Source of the DNA: Paraburkholderia caribensis
GTDB lineage: Bacteria > Pseudomonadota > Gammaproteobacteria > Burkholderiales > Burkholderiaceae
NCBI RefSeq assembly: GCF_002902945.1
Contig: NZ_CP026102.1
Coordinates: 868,001 to 932,000 of the forward strand
Length of the DNA: 64,000 bases
Direction of reading: 5' to 3'
Shown: one piece after another, positions 45,901 through 53,173 of the stretch
Numbering within the stretch: the stretch's first letter is position 1
Layout of the letters: each line of letters begins with the position of its first letter
The notes under the pieces: model-generated
The model's database searches: none
What the model was told of the DNA's origin: nothing
What the model saw: the letters and a program-made list of their open reading frames with translations, nothing else
Made by a program: the position numbers and the translations under genes

Positions 45901-46378
45901 CATCGAGTTTGGGCAGATTGGGGTAGTCGTCGGGGACGGGTGTCGCGCCGAGCATCGTTCTGGCGCGCTCGTAGCAAACGTCCAGATTCGCCTGGTCTGC
46001 GCGCAAGGCGGCGGGCCAGCGCGGATCGTCCCACAGGCGCGCGTCGGGCTTGAGCGCGACGTTCGCGTTGATCAGCGACGTGCCGCCGAGTCCGCAGCCG
46101 ACCACCACGTTTACATCGGGATTCACGTGCACTTCGAGCAGTGCGAGCGGCGAGCCGATCTGCGCGACGCCCGTGTTGTACTGCATTTGCGCGACACCTT
46201 CGAGCGGTGTGGCGGGAAAGTCGCCCGCCATGAACTCGCGGCCGCGTTCGAGCAGGCACACGCTGCGTTTCGCGCGGGCCATGCGGCTCGCGGCGATCGC
46301 GCCGCCATAGCCGGAACCCACTACCACGACCTCGTAATGGTCCTTCATCGCCGAAAGGGCGCTGGACAAGCGGTTCAT
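42980..46378 (-). CDS. GMC oxidoreductase fused to an alpha/beta hydrolase (cholesterol-oxidase-like)
   Basis: A 1132-residue protein in three parts. Residues 1-570 form a GMC-type flavoprotein with FAD motif VVVGSGYGGAIAASRMA (about 18-34), a four-Cys ferredoxin-like cluster Cys197/200/203/207 (CVGCGDCNSGC), and the catalytic-type HPLGGCGMAED (His490). Residues 570-800 resemble the central domain of cholesterol-oxidase-like proteins. Residues 810-1132 are an alpha/beta hydrolase with LLLIHGSGVSS and a Cys nucleophile (Cys909 in IGHCLGG), with a histidine in DGYGHIDCVF. It probably oxidises a hydrophobic alcohol and may act on its ester or lactone product. The frame is uninterrupted. It is convergent with the flavoprotein gene and stands alone. 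Confidence 0.88.
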   Translation of the reverse strand: MNRLSSALSAMKDHYEVVVVGSGYGGAIAASRMARAKRSVCLLERGREFMAGDFPATPLEGVAQMQYNTGVAQIGSPLALLEVHVNPDVNVVVGCGLGGTSLINANVALKPDARLWDDPRWPAALRADQANLDVCYERARTMLGATPVPDDYPNLPKLDALELSAKRLGMSDRFYRPPITVTFKDGKNAAGVDQNRCVGCGDCNSGCNHGAKNSTHMNYLPDAAAHGAQIFTGAAVHSVVRDEARGVWCVRYQPADLKRELYDAPELFVTADIVILSAGTLGSTAILLRSQEAGLPVSKQLGKHFTGNGDVLAFAFNTDKVINGVGWGTHPAGDIPPVGPCITGIIDHRNTPDVKDGFVIEEGSVAAPIGLGLMGVLGLAAPAEGVDMPDPAGDAPFADEARIAESILRGPYHGAMRNTQTFLVMAHDDESGQITVESGRPRVSWPNAGKQPIYETVEKTLIEATGALGGSYVRNPISADLFQNRTVTVHPLGGCGMAEDAAHGVVDQAGRVFSGADGNAVHEGLYVMDGAVMPLSLGVNPLLTISALAERNCAQLAQSRGWKIDYDVAGHTAPPPALKIGLRFTETMIGTYFVGDAKPAGQRDDPAEGTPISFTVTVVSDDLDDMLANPKHQAHMIGTLTCTALSPQPMTVNDGIFNLFVVDETNVERRNMNYRMTLDTVDGKHFYLTGQKIITHTSLTELWTQTNTLYATIRESDADDAPVIGHATLIITPENFLKQQRTIEVTNTPDLETRLAYTLKFGRFFAGVLYTEYGGVAAPLQYFDPDAPPRVRRALRAPAPQITYFKTDDGKTLRLARYHGGDKGPLLLIHGSGVSSRIFSTDLIGTNLVEFLCAAHYDVWLVDLRVSIELPSATERTTADEIARFDIPAAVAKVRELTGAAGIQVIGHCLGGLALSMSLMSGLKGVRSAVMSQVSAHPVPGLLQRVKAGLHTPQILQHLGIKDMTAYTRHEKWPHNLLDDALKFFPVEHDETCNSAVCHRATFLYGLLYEHEQLDEQLHANLQELFGIHDVELFNQLAAMVRAGHVVDANGDDVYMPNIEGMKLPIAFIHGAKNLCYLPTSTETTYDLLVERFGPENYERHVIDGYGHIDCVFGKRAALDVFPTIVRYLDAH

Positions 46379-46741
46379 TCGACCACCTCTTTATATTGGA
46401 TGTGCGCCGGGGTGGGGGGAACCCGGCGATATGGACGGCTGGCTGGCGCTCGCAGCCCCTTAATCCTGGACGTCGCGCGGCGAAATGCAAAGGGAAAACG
46501 CGCGTTTAGCCGCGTGATTCAAAAAATGCTGTGATTGCAGGCGTGGAGTGCTTTCGTGCGGACGGGTGCCATCAGGCAGCGGTCGCGCGAACTGCACGCA
46601 AGATGAAACGTAGAGCCGGGCTCGTGCCGATTTACGACGCGTATTGAGCGAGCCGGATTGTCAAAAGCGAATCGATGGCGGCGATTGTTAAATGTTAAGT
46701 GCGTGAAGTGCGTCGGGTTTGAACCAGCATGCCGGGGCCGC
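46379..46741. other. intergenic region upstream of the GMC fusion gene
   Basis: It holds the promoter of the minus-strand GMC gene. The part around 46620-46720 is AT-richer. I see no RNA gene, terminator or coding sequence I can support. Confidence 0.3.
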
Positions 46742-47551
46742 TCACGCCGCCGCTTCGATCAACTCGTCGTCGGGTGCGGTGGCGGCTTGCGTCGCTTCGG
46801 CTGCGAGCAGGTTGAACACGACGAGGATCGCTTCGCGGTTTTCAGCGTGAATTTCAATGCCGAGCTCGTCGCGCAGCCACTGACCGATCTTCGTGTTGGA
46901 AAACTGCGCGGCGTCGTCCGTCTTCTTCATCGTGACACCGAGCTTGACGGCACGATAGTGATAGGAGGGCACCCGATGCTGCGCGGCCACCGCCGACAGA
47001 CCGCCTTTCGCTTCCGAGCACCAGCCGAGGCTGCCTGCCAGCACGATGCGCTCGGGCGAATCGAGCGATGCGATGAACTCGCGCGCGGCCTGGCGCACGC
47101 CGCGTTCGCTCAGGCCGTATTGCAGCAGCACGCTTTCGACGGGATCTTCGAGCGCCTGCGCGCGCAGATCGATCTCCTGCATCATGCCTTCGTGTTCCAT
47201 CGAGACATTGCGCTGATGGCTCGCGCTCCTCAGGCAGTCGATCAGATAGCGGCGGAAGTAAGCGCAGATCGCGTAGCTGTTGGACGGCGCGCTTTCCGGC
47301 GTCGCCTTCGATTCGACATGGCCGGGCGCAAGACGCAGCACCTTCGTATAGATGAACTGATGCACGAGCTCTTCCTTGTCTTCGCCGAGCGCGTGCAATT
47401 CGAGCGGGTGGTAGGTGCGCAACGCGCGCTTCACGAGGTCGTACATCGACATCATTTCGTCGTCCGTGAGCTGCGTGCGGCGGCGCCACAGGTCGGGAAG
47501 AACGGCTTCGTCGAGAGTGCGTGCGAAAACCTGGCTCGGAACTGCGCCCAT
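46742..47551 (-). CDS. sigma-70-like protein, function unknown
   Basis: A 269-residue protein. The ATG at 47551 is chosen because GGAGG lies 5 bp upstream. The N-terminal half recalls sigma region 2 (EELVHQFIYTKVLRL, then CAYFRRYLIDCLRSASHQRN). About residues 165-225 recall region 4 (LDSPERIVLAGSLG, GLSAVAAQHRVPSYHYRAVK). The spacing is looser than in ECF factors, and I cannot place it in a named sigma group. It could be a degenerate ECF-like regulator. No anti-sigma gene adjoins it. The C-terminus is Ala-rich and acidic. Confidence 0.6.
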   Translation of the reverse strand: MGAVPSQVFARTLDEAVLPDLWRRRTQLTDDEMMSMYDLVKRALRTYHPLELHALGEDKEELVHQFIYTKVLRLAPGHVESKATPESAPSNSYAICAYFRRYLIDCLRSASHQRNVSMEHEGMMQEIDLRAQALEDPVESVLLQYGLSERGVRQAAREFIASLDSPERIVLAGSLGWCSEAKGGLSAVAAQHRVPSYHYRAVKLGVTMKKTDDAAQFSNTKIGQWLRDELGIEIHAENREAILVVFNLLAAEATQAATAPDDELIEAAA

Positions 47552-48001
47552 GAAGGCCTCCATCGGTAAGGGGCAAGGAGCGCGGTGGCGGCGGGGGATG
47601 CCGCCAGTAGAGCCTCGACAAACAGGCATGAAACAGGTCGTGGAGCTGAACCTTCAGAGGCTGTTGGCCGCGCTTGAATGTTGAATCGTTGAACCCAGTA
47701 TGCTTTTTGCACGCGGCGCCGCCTATATGGATTAAGTGATAGCTGAAGGGTAAACCGCCGGTAAGACGGGTAAACTATCTTTAGACTGTACCGGGTGCTC
47801 TTTATAGGACGCGTGACGCCCGCGTTTTATTCCCAATCTGGCGCAGTCGGCGGCGGTTTGACAGAAAACGAAACGACCAGCAAATCTCGACCGAACGGGA
47901 GCGATCGCCACAAGCACGCGTTCCCGCCGACCGCACAATCAATTGCATGGACAAGAGCGACGCGCCCAGGCGCCAGCTCCTGCCGACAAGGAGACCGCAC
48001 G
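47552..48001. other. 450-bp divergent promoter region
   Basis: It separates the sigma-like gene (minus) from the hybrid kinase (plus). The motif GGGTAAAC occurs twice about 30 bp apart (near 47748 and 47769) and may be a direct-repeat binding site. No coding sequence is supported. Confidence 0.4.
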
Positions 48002-49831
48002 ATGCGGGCCGATCCCATCCAGCGCGCGATCGACGAAGACCTCGTGCGCGTGCTGTACGCGCAGGACCCGATTGCTTTCTTCACGCACTGGTTCTCGATT
48101 GCAGTGCTGGTGGCGATCTACTGGAATAACATCCCGCATCCGCATCTTTTCGCGGCCTGCTTCATCTTCTATGGCTTCGCCAATTGCGCGAGCCTCGCGC
48201 TGTGGATGTGCAACCGGCGCTGGCCGGAGTCGGTGACGCCGCGCACGTGGATCAACCTGCACGCGGCGCGCGGCGCGCTGCTCTACAGCGCGCCTGGGCT
48301 CGCAATCTGGTTCGCGTTCCAGAGCCCGCACACGGACCTCCCCATTCTGCACACCGTGATGCTGGTGACGCTCGCGGCGGGCGTGTTCATGTCGAACGGT
48401 TTCGACGTCGCCAACTTCGCGACGGCGATCCCGTTCCTGTTGCTGCCCGCGATCGTGCTGCACTTCGGCACCCATACGTTCGACCGCACGATCCTCGCGA
48501 TCGTCCTCGCGTTCTTCTTCTGCGCGATCAACGTCTACGCGCTCAGCTATCGCAAGCTGTTTCAGCGCGTCGTGCAGGCGCGCGTCGATCAGCAGGCGCT
48601 CGCCGAATCGCTCGCCGCGCAAAAACTCGTCGCCGAGGAAGCGAGCCTTGCGAAGACGCGCTTCTTCGCCGCCGCGAGTCACGATCTGCGCCAGCCGCTG
48701 CATGCGATCGGGCTGCTCGCGGCGTCGCTGAACGACACGTCGGCGACGCCCGTGCAGCACGCGAAGACGGCCAATAACATCGCCAACAATGTCGAGGCGC
48801 TGAACCAGCTGTTCAACCAGGTGCTCGATCTGGCGCGGCTCGAAAGCGGCGTCACGCAGGTGATCAGGCTGCATTTCCGGCTGTCCGAACTGTTCGATCG
48901 CGTGGGCAGCCAGTATTGGCCGCAGGCGGCCGCAAAAGGGCTCGCGCTGCGCATCGCGCCGACGGACGCCGTGATCCACGACGACCCCGTGCTGCTGGAG
49001 CGGATCTTGAGCAACCTGCTGTCGAACGCGGTGCGCTATACGGAAAGCGGCGCGATCTGGATGGGCTTCAGACGCGCGGGGCGCAACGAGGGCGGCTATA
49101 TCGAGGTGCGCGACTCGGGGATCGGTATTCCGCCAGCCGAGCAAGAGCGCATCTTCGAAGAGTTCTATCAGGTCGCCAATCCGCAGCGCGACGCACGGCA
49201 AGGGCATGGACTCGGGCTGCCGACCGTCAAGCGGCTCGTCGAAATGCTCGGCGGGCAACTGCAATTGCGCTCGGCGCCGGGGCGCGGCTCGGTGTTCCGG
49301 TTCCCGGTGCAGCCGGGCGATCCGGCGCGGATCGTCGCCGGGTTGAACGATTCCGTCGCGAGCGGCGCGGCGGCGCTCGGGCGGCACGTGCTGTGCATCG
49401 ACGACGAGCCGGCCATCCTCGAAGGCATACAGAGTCTGCTCGGCCGCTGGGGCTGCGTCGTGCGCGGCGTGCCTGACGAGCGCCACGCGCTGCTGGCCAT
49501 CGACGAAGGCTTCATGCCCGATGCCGTGCTCTGCGACTATCAGCTGGCGAACCATCGCACGGGCGCGCAGGCGCTCGGCGCCGTGCGCGACGCGCTCCGC
49601 AGGCGCGGCCGGGAGCGCGTGGTGACGCTGCTGATCACGGGCGATATGGCGTCGGTGGAACTGGAGGCGCTGGCGTTGCAGGGCATCCCCGTGTTGCACA
49701 AGCCCGTCACGCCCGCGCGGCTGCGCCGTACGCTGGAAATGCTGTGGCAGCAGCCGGGCGCGGTAGCGGACAGGCCGGCTGATCGCGCGGAATCTGTCGC
49801 TTCCGAACAGCCGTTGACGACCCGCGGCTGA
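48002..49831 (+). CDS. hybrid sensor histidine kinase / response regulator
   Basis: A 609-residue protein. Residues 20-185 contain about six hydrophobic helices, a membrane sensor without a clear periplasmic domain. A short coiled linker follows, then HisKA with His227 in AASHDLRQPLHAIGLLA. The ATPase domain follows with N-box LLSNAVRYTESG, G1 RDSGIGIPPAEQ and G2 GHGLGLPTVKRL. The C-terminal receiver (about 460-580) has Asp512 in LCDYQLA and a Lys in LHKPVTP. AAGGAG precedes the ATG at 48002. A LuxR-type response regulator lies 0.8 kb away and may be its partner. The HDLRQPLHA form occurs in NahK/ErcS-like kinases. Confidence 0.9.
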   Translation: MRADPIQRAIDEDLVRVLYAQDPIAFFTHWFSIAVLVAIYWNNIPHPHLFAACFIFYGFANCASLALWMCNRRWPESVTPRTWINLHAARGALLYSAPGLAIWFAFQSPHTDLPILHTVMLVTLAAGVFMSNGFDVANFATAIPFLLLPAIVLHFGTHTFDRTILAIVLAFFFCAINVYALSYRKLFQRVVQARVDQQALAESLAAQKLVAEEASLAKTRFFAAASHDLRQPLHAIGLLAASLNDTSATPVQHAKTANNIANNVEALNQLFNQVLDLARLESGVTQVIRLHFRLSELFDRVGSQYWPQAAAKGLALRIAPTDAVIHDDPVLLERILSNLLSNAVRYTESGAIWMGFRRAGRNEGGYIEVRDSGIGIPPAEQERIFEEFYQVANPQRDARQGHGLGLPTVKRLVEMLGGQLQLRSAPGRGSVFRFPVQPGDPARIVAGLNDSVASGAAALGRHVLCIDDEPAILEGIQSLLGRWGCVVRGVPDERHALLAIDEGFMPDAVLCDYQLANHRTGAQALGAVRDALRRRGRERVVTLLITGDMASVELEALALQGIPVLHKPVTPARLRRTLEMLWQQPGAVADRPADRAESVASEQPLTTRG

Positions 49832-49837
49832 CTCTCG

Positions 49838-49861
49838 CCGGCGGCGACACGCCGGGTTTTT
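49838..49861 (+). terminator. intrinsic terminator of the kinase gene
   Basis: CCGGCG pairs with CGCCGG, followed by GTTTTT, 7 bp after the kinase stop. Confidence 0.75.
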
Positions 49862-50181
49862 CCGTCCGGCTTCCCATTGACGTCGAAGGCTCGCGCCATG
49901 ACGCGGGCCTCTGACGTCAACCATCGACCATCCCTTCATGCTGCCAACGTCGCAATGTCGCGCCGTTGCGCCTCCGTTTTGCCGTCGGCGCTCGATCGCG
50001 TCTTCTCGCTCATAAGCTTTTTTGAGAAGTATCTGATCGACCGGAGGTATGCCTGGCTGCTGAAATAGGCTGTTTCGCGATAACAGCGGCTCATTGCTCG
50101 TTGGCCGCCGCGAACGTTTCCGGCAACCTTCGCGTCCGGCCCATCGGCCCGGCGCGGCTTTCGAATCAATGAGGTGTAGAA
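49862..50181. other. intergenic region
   Basis: This stretch lies between the kinase terminator and a small membrane-protein gene. Short frames here are not protein-like. I see no repeat or RNA gene. Confidence 0.3.
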
Positions 50182-50499
50182 GTGAACGGACATCCATCCG
50201 ACAAGCTCGTCGCAGGCGTGCTGGTGGGCGCGCTGCTGACGACCGTTTTCGTGGTCGGCATGTTGTATTTCGGCATTCCCGCCGAGCACCACGCGAACAT
50301 GGCCATGCGCCTGGGCGCGCCCGTCGCGCTGTCGTGCGCGTTGCTGTTTCCCATGCCGCTTCTGTATCGCACGGTGTTGCGCGAGCGCCGCAGCGAGTTC
50401 CTGCTCGACGAGGACCTCAACGCGATGCTGTTGGGCCGCGCGATCGGCGTGATCGGCGGCGTGGCGCTGGGCGTCACGCTGGCGACGGAAATGCTCTGA
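50182..50499 (+). CDS. small membrane protein, unknown function
   Basis: A 105-residue protein starting at a GTG (50182) with GAGG about 8 bp upstream. Hydrophobic segments lie at about 10-30, 42-62 and 84-103. A charged loop between the second and third reads RERRSEFLLDEDLNAM. I do not recognise the family. It lies between a hybrid kinase and a response regulator and ends at a strong terminator. Confidence 0.65.
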   Translation: MNGHPSDKLVAGVLVGALLTTVFVVGMLYFGIPAEHHANMAMRLGAPVALSCALLFPMPLLYRTVLRERRSEFLLDEDLNAMLLGRAIGVIGGVALGVTLATEML

Positions 50500-50552
50500 C
50501 GGGCATGTATCGAACGCGGCGGCAAAGGCCGCTGCAAATGCAGTTTCCTGCC

Positions 50553-50580
50553 GAAGGCGACATTCTGTCGCCTTCTTTTC
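50553..50580 (+). terminator. strong intrinsic terminator, convergent genes
   Basis: GAAGGCGACA, a 3-nt loop and TGTCGCCTTC are followed by TTTTC. It lies 54 bp after the small membrane-protein gene and 10 bp before the stop of the convergent response-regulator gene. Confidence 0.85.
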
Positions 50581-50589
50581 TATTCGCGA

Positions 50590-51348
50590 TCAGAGCGTCT
50601 TTCCGGCTTCGAGCCAGCCGTTGATCACGGCAATGGCGGTTGCGCGGTTGTGCACGCCGAGTGCGCGGAAGATTACCGAAAGATGGACCTTGATCGTGCC
50701 TTCGGCGACGCCGAGATCGCGCGCAATCATCTTGTTGGTCCAGCCGCGATGCACGAGCCGCATGATTTCCTGCTGACGCGGCGACAGGTTCTCCAGCAGA
50801 TGTTGCTGATGCGGCTGCAGCGCCTCGATGCGAACGGGCGCCGCTTCGGGCGGCGCGGCCGTCGTCTGTCCGGCGACGGCTGTTGCGTTCGCCGACGTCG
50901 CGGCTTCCGCCGTGGCAGTCGCGGCCGCCGTCTCGGCGCTGCGTGAGCCGAGCAGGCTGAGCGCTTCCATCGGCACATAGGCACCGCCCGACAGCACCAG
51001 CTCGATTGCCTTGAGCATCACGCTGGCGGGCTGGCGCTTCGGCACGAAACCGAGCGCGCCCGCTGCGAGCACGGCGCGCATTTCGTCCGGCGACTCTTCC
51101 GCCGACAGCACGACTACGGGCAGTGCCGGATTGGCTTTCAGCAGGGCATGCAACGAAGAGGCACCCGTCATGCCGGGCATGTGAAGGTCGACGATGGCGA
51201 GGTCGTGGTTGGCGTCGGGCCTTGCGGCGGCGGCCAGCGTCTCCCAGGTATCGGCTTCGTCGAATACGGCGTCGGGATCGAGTCCGCGTAGCAGACCTTT
51301 GACGCCCTGGCGGATCAGTTCATGATCGTCGGCTACAAGAAACTTCAT
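50590..51348 (-). CDS. LuxR/NarL-type response regulator
   Basis: A 252-residue two-domain regulator. The receiver (1-120) has Asp54 in LAIVDLHMPGM as phosphorylation site, Asp7/Asp8 at the N-terminus and Lys near VPKRQ. An unusually long Ala/Thr-rich linker (about 138-180) joins it to a LuxR helix-turn-helix (LSPRQQEIMRLVHRGWTNKM, GTIKVHLSVIFRALG). GGAGA precedes the ATG at 51348. The hybrid kinase upstream is the likely phosphodonor. Regulation of the adjacent bd-oxidase operon is possible but not shown. Confidence 0.9.
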   Translation of the reverse strand: MKFLVADDHELIRQGVKGLLRGLDPDAVFDEADTWETLAAAARPDANHDLAIVDLHMPGMTGASSLHALLKANPALPVVVLSAEESPDEMRAVLAAGALGFVPKRQPASVMLKAIELVLSGGAYVPMEALSLLGSRSAETAAATATAEAATSANATAVAGQTTAAPPEAAPVRIEALQPHQQHLLENLSPRQQEIMRLVHRGWTNKMIARDLGVAEGTIKVHLSVIFRALGVHNRATAIAVINGWLEAGKTL

Positions 51349-51997
51349 GATGTCTCCGCTATGGATCGGAGTTGGCAATTCAGCGCCTGACTCCGACCCC
51401 TTGCAGGCGCTCGGCCCTGCCGGTGTTGTGCCCAGTTGTCGGTCGGGACGAGGGCGGAGCGCACGCTCCCCGTGGCGCGTGCTCCGTCCATAAGGCCGCG
51501 CCGCACCCGGACGTGACCGCCCGCTGCGCCTCGCAACCCGCTGCACTCCCTGCGGCCCGACCAGCGGTGGGCCGTCCATGCAGCAACAGCTTGTTTTGCT
51601 TCCCAAGCCGCGATCATATGCCGGATCGCCGGATGGGTCATGCTTGTCGCCCGGCTGCGCCTGCCTTGCGGCCAGCGCCTGCCGCGCTCCATTGTTTGCG
51701 CCGGCCGCCTGGAATGCAACGGCGTCGGCGCGGTTCGATCAGTTGCTTTGGTCTCGCTCGCGCAGCCGCTGCGGCCTCGCCGGAAAGTCCGGCGCAGTCG
51801 TCGCGGTTGGGGCGCGTGTGGTTTTCCCTGGTTTGTACGGCACTGCATCGGAGGCCAGGAGGATGGTGCTCTCGCGGCCTGCTACGTAGACGAGCTTCGC
51901 GGAAGGATTTTGAAGGCAAGCGGGCAGCCTCGACGGGCCGCCGGGCAGGTTATGCGCGGCGGATGCGCAGCAAGGTATGTGGCCCGTTGTCAGCCGT
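51349..51997. other. 649-bp region without a supported gene
   Basis: It lies between the response-regulator start and the end of the cyd operon (both minus strand). Frames on both strands are Arg/Pro/Ala-rich and lack domain signals. It probably contains the response-regulator promoter. Nothing else is recognised. Confidence 0.35.
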
Positions 51998-52165
51998 TCA
52001 GGTAATGGCGAACAGCGTCGCGTTCATCAGCGCCTTGAACGCATAGCCGACGATCATGGCGCTGCCGACGCCGCCGCACCACAGCGCGACGAACCACAGC
52101 CAGCCTGGCAGCCGCACCTGGCGCGAGCGGGAGGGGGCGGGCTTAGTGGTAATGGGCGTCGCCAT
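51998..52165 (-). CDS. DUF2474 / CbdX-like small subunit of the bd oxidase
   Basis: A 55-residue protein read from an ATG at 52165. The gene overlaps the last 23 bp of cydB in another frame. The N-terminus is basic (MATPITTKPAPSRSRQVRLP). A single membrane helix follows (GWLWFVALWCGGVGSAMIVG), then a short YAFKALM tail. Single-helix DUF2474 proteins are encoded after cyanide-insensitive oxidase genes and are thought to be small structural subunits, as CydX is in E. coli. The overlap indicates translational coupling to cydB. Confidence 0.8.
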   Translation of the reverse strand: MATPITTKPAPSRSRQVRLPGWLWFVALWCGGVGSAMIVGYAFKALMNATLFAIT

Positions 52166-53144
52166 GGCGCACCTTGCCGCGGAAAACCCAGTAGCCCATC
52201 GTCGTATAGCCGATGATGATGGGGATGATGATGGCCGCGCCGACCAGCGTGAACATCTGGCTCGAACGCGGAGCGGCCGCTTCCCAGAGCGTGAGGCTCG
52301 ACGGAATCGCGTACGGCCATAGGCTCACGAGCAATCCGACATAGCCGAGCAGCACCAGACCGAGCGCCATCATGAACGGCGTGTTGTGATGCCGGTCGCG
52401 CACTGCGCGGCGCATGAAGAACGCGCAGATGGCGACGAGGAACGGCACGGGCAGCAGGCGCCAGAAGATGCCGGCGTCGAACCAGCGCTGTGCGATCTCG
52501 GGTTCCTGCAGCGGCGTCCACAGGCTGACGACGACGATGAAGCCGAGCAGCACGATCGTCAGCGGCCACACGACGCGATGCAGCCGCCGTTGCAGATCGC
52601 CTTCCGTCTTCGCGACGAGCCAGCAGCAGCCGAGCAGCGCATACGTGACGACGAGGCCGAGACCCGTGAGCAGCGAGAACGGCGTGAGCCAGCCGAAGGC
52701 ATCGCCCGCGAAGCTGCCGTCGACAACCGGGATGCCCTGCAGGAACGCGCCTAGCGCAATGCCCTGAAAGAACGCCGCGCCCGTCGAGCCGCCGATGAAC
52801 GCCAGATCCCAAAGATGCTTCGTGCGATTCGCCTTGGCGCGGATTTCGAACGACACGCCGCGGAAGATCAGGCACACGAGCATGAAGACGAGGGGCAGAT
52901 AGAGCGCGGACAGCACCGTCGAATAGACGATGGGGAACGCCGCGAACAGGCCTGCGCCGCCGAGCACGAGCCATGTCTCGTTGCCGTCCCAGACGGGCGC
53001 GACGGTGTTCATCATCAGATCGCGTTCTTTTTCGTCGGGGAAGAACGGAAACACGATGCCGATGCCCAGATCGAAACCGTCCAGCACGACGTAGATGAAT
53101 AGGCCCAGTGCGATGATCGCGGCCCAGACTATGGTCACATCCAT
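52143..53144 (-). CDS. cydB: cytochrome bd-type ubiquinol oxidase subunit II
   Basis: A 333-residue membrane protein with the CydB start MDVTIVWAAIIALGLFIYVV then LDGFDLGIG. Later it has VWDGNETWLVLGGAGLFAAFP and FRGVSFEIRAKAN, the standard subunit II signatures. About eight helices are present. It follows cydA by 29 bp. The start at 53144 sits at the conserved N-terminus. A longer frame upstream runs into cydA and is not used. The DUF2474 gene overlapping its end suggests the cyanide-insensitive (CioB) branch. Confidence 0.94.
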   Translation of the reverse strand: MDVTIVWAAIIALGLFIYVVLDGFDLGIGIVFPFFPDEKERDLMMNTVAPVWDGNETWLVLGGAGLFAAFPIVYSTVLSALYLPLVFMLVCLIFRGVSFEIRAKANRTKHLWDLAFIGGSTGAAFFQGIALGAFLQGIPVVDGSFAGDAFGWLTPFSLLTGLGLVVTYALLGCCWLVAKTEGDLQRRLHRVVWPLTIVLLGFIVVVSLWTPLQEPEIAQRWFDAGIFWRLLPVPFLVAICAFFMRRAVRDRHHNTPFMMALGLVLLGYVGLLVSLWPYAIPSSLTLWEAAAPRSSQMFTLVGAAIIIPIIIGYTTMGYWVFRGKVRHGDAHYH

Positions 53145-53173
53145 TTTTCTCTCGCGGTTTTTCGAATGAAGGA

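Noticed and set aside
47939..50197. 752-codon minus-strand frame opposite the hybrid kinase
   Set aside because: Antisense to a clear kinase and without any domain.
51638..52005. Short frames between the response regulator and the oxidase operon
   Set aside because: Arg/Pro/Gly-rich on both strands with no start signals or recognisable domains.
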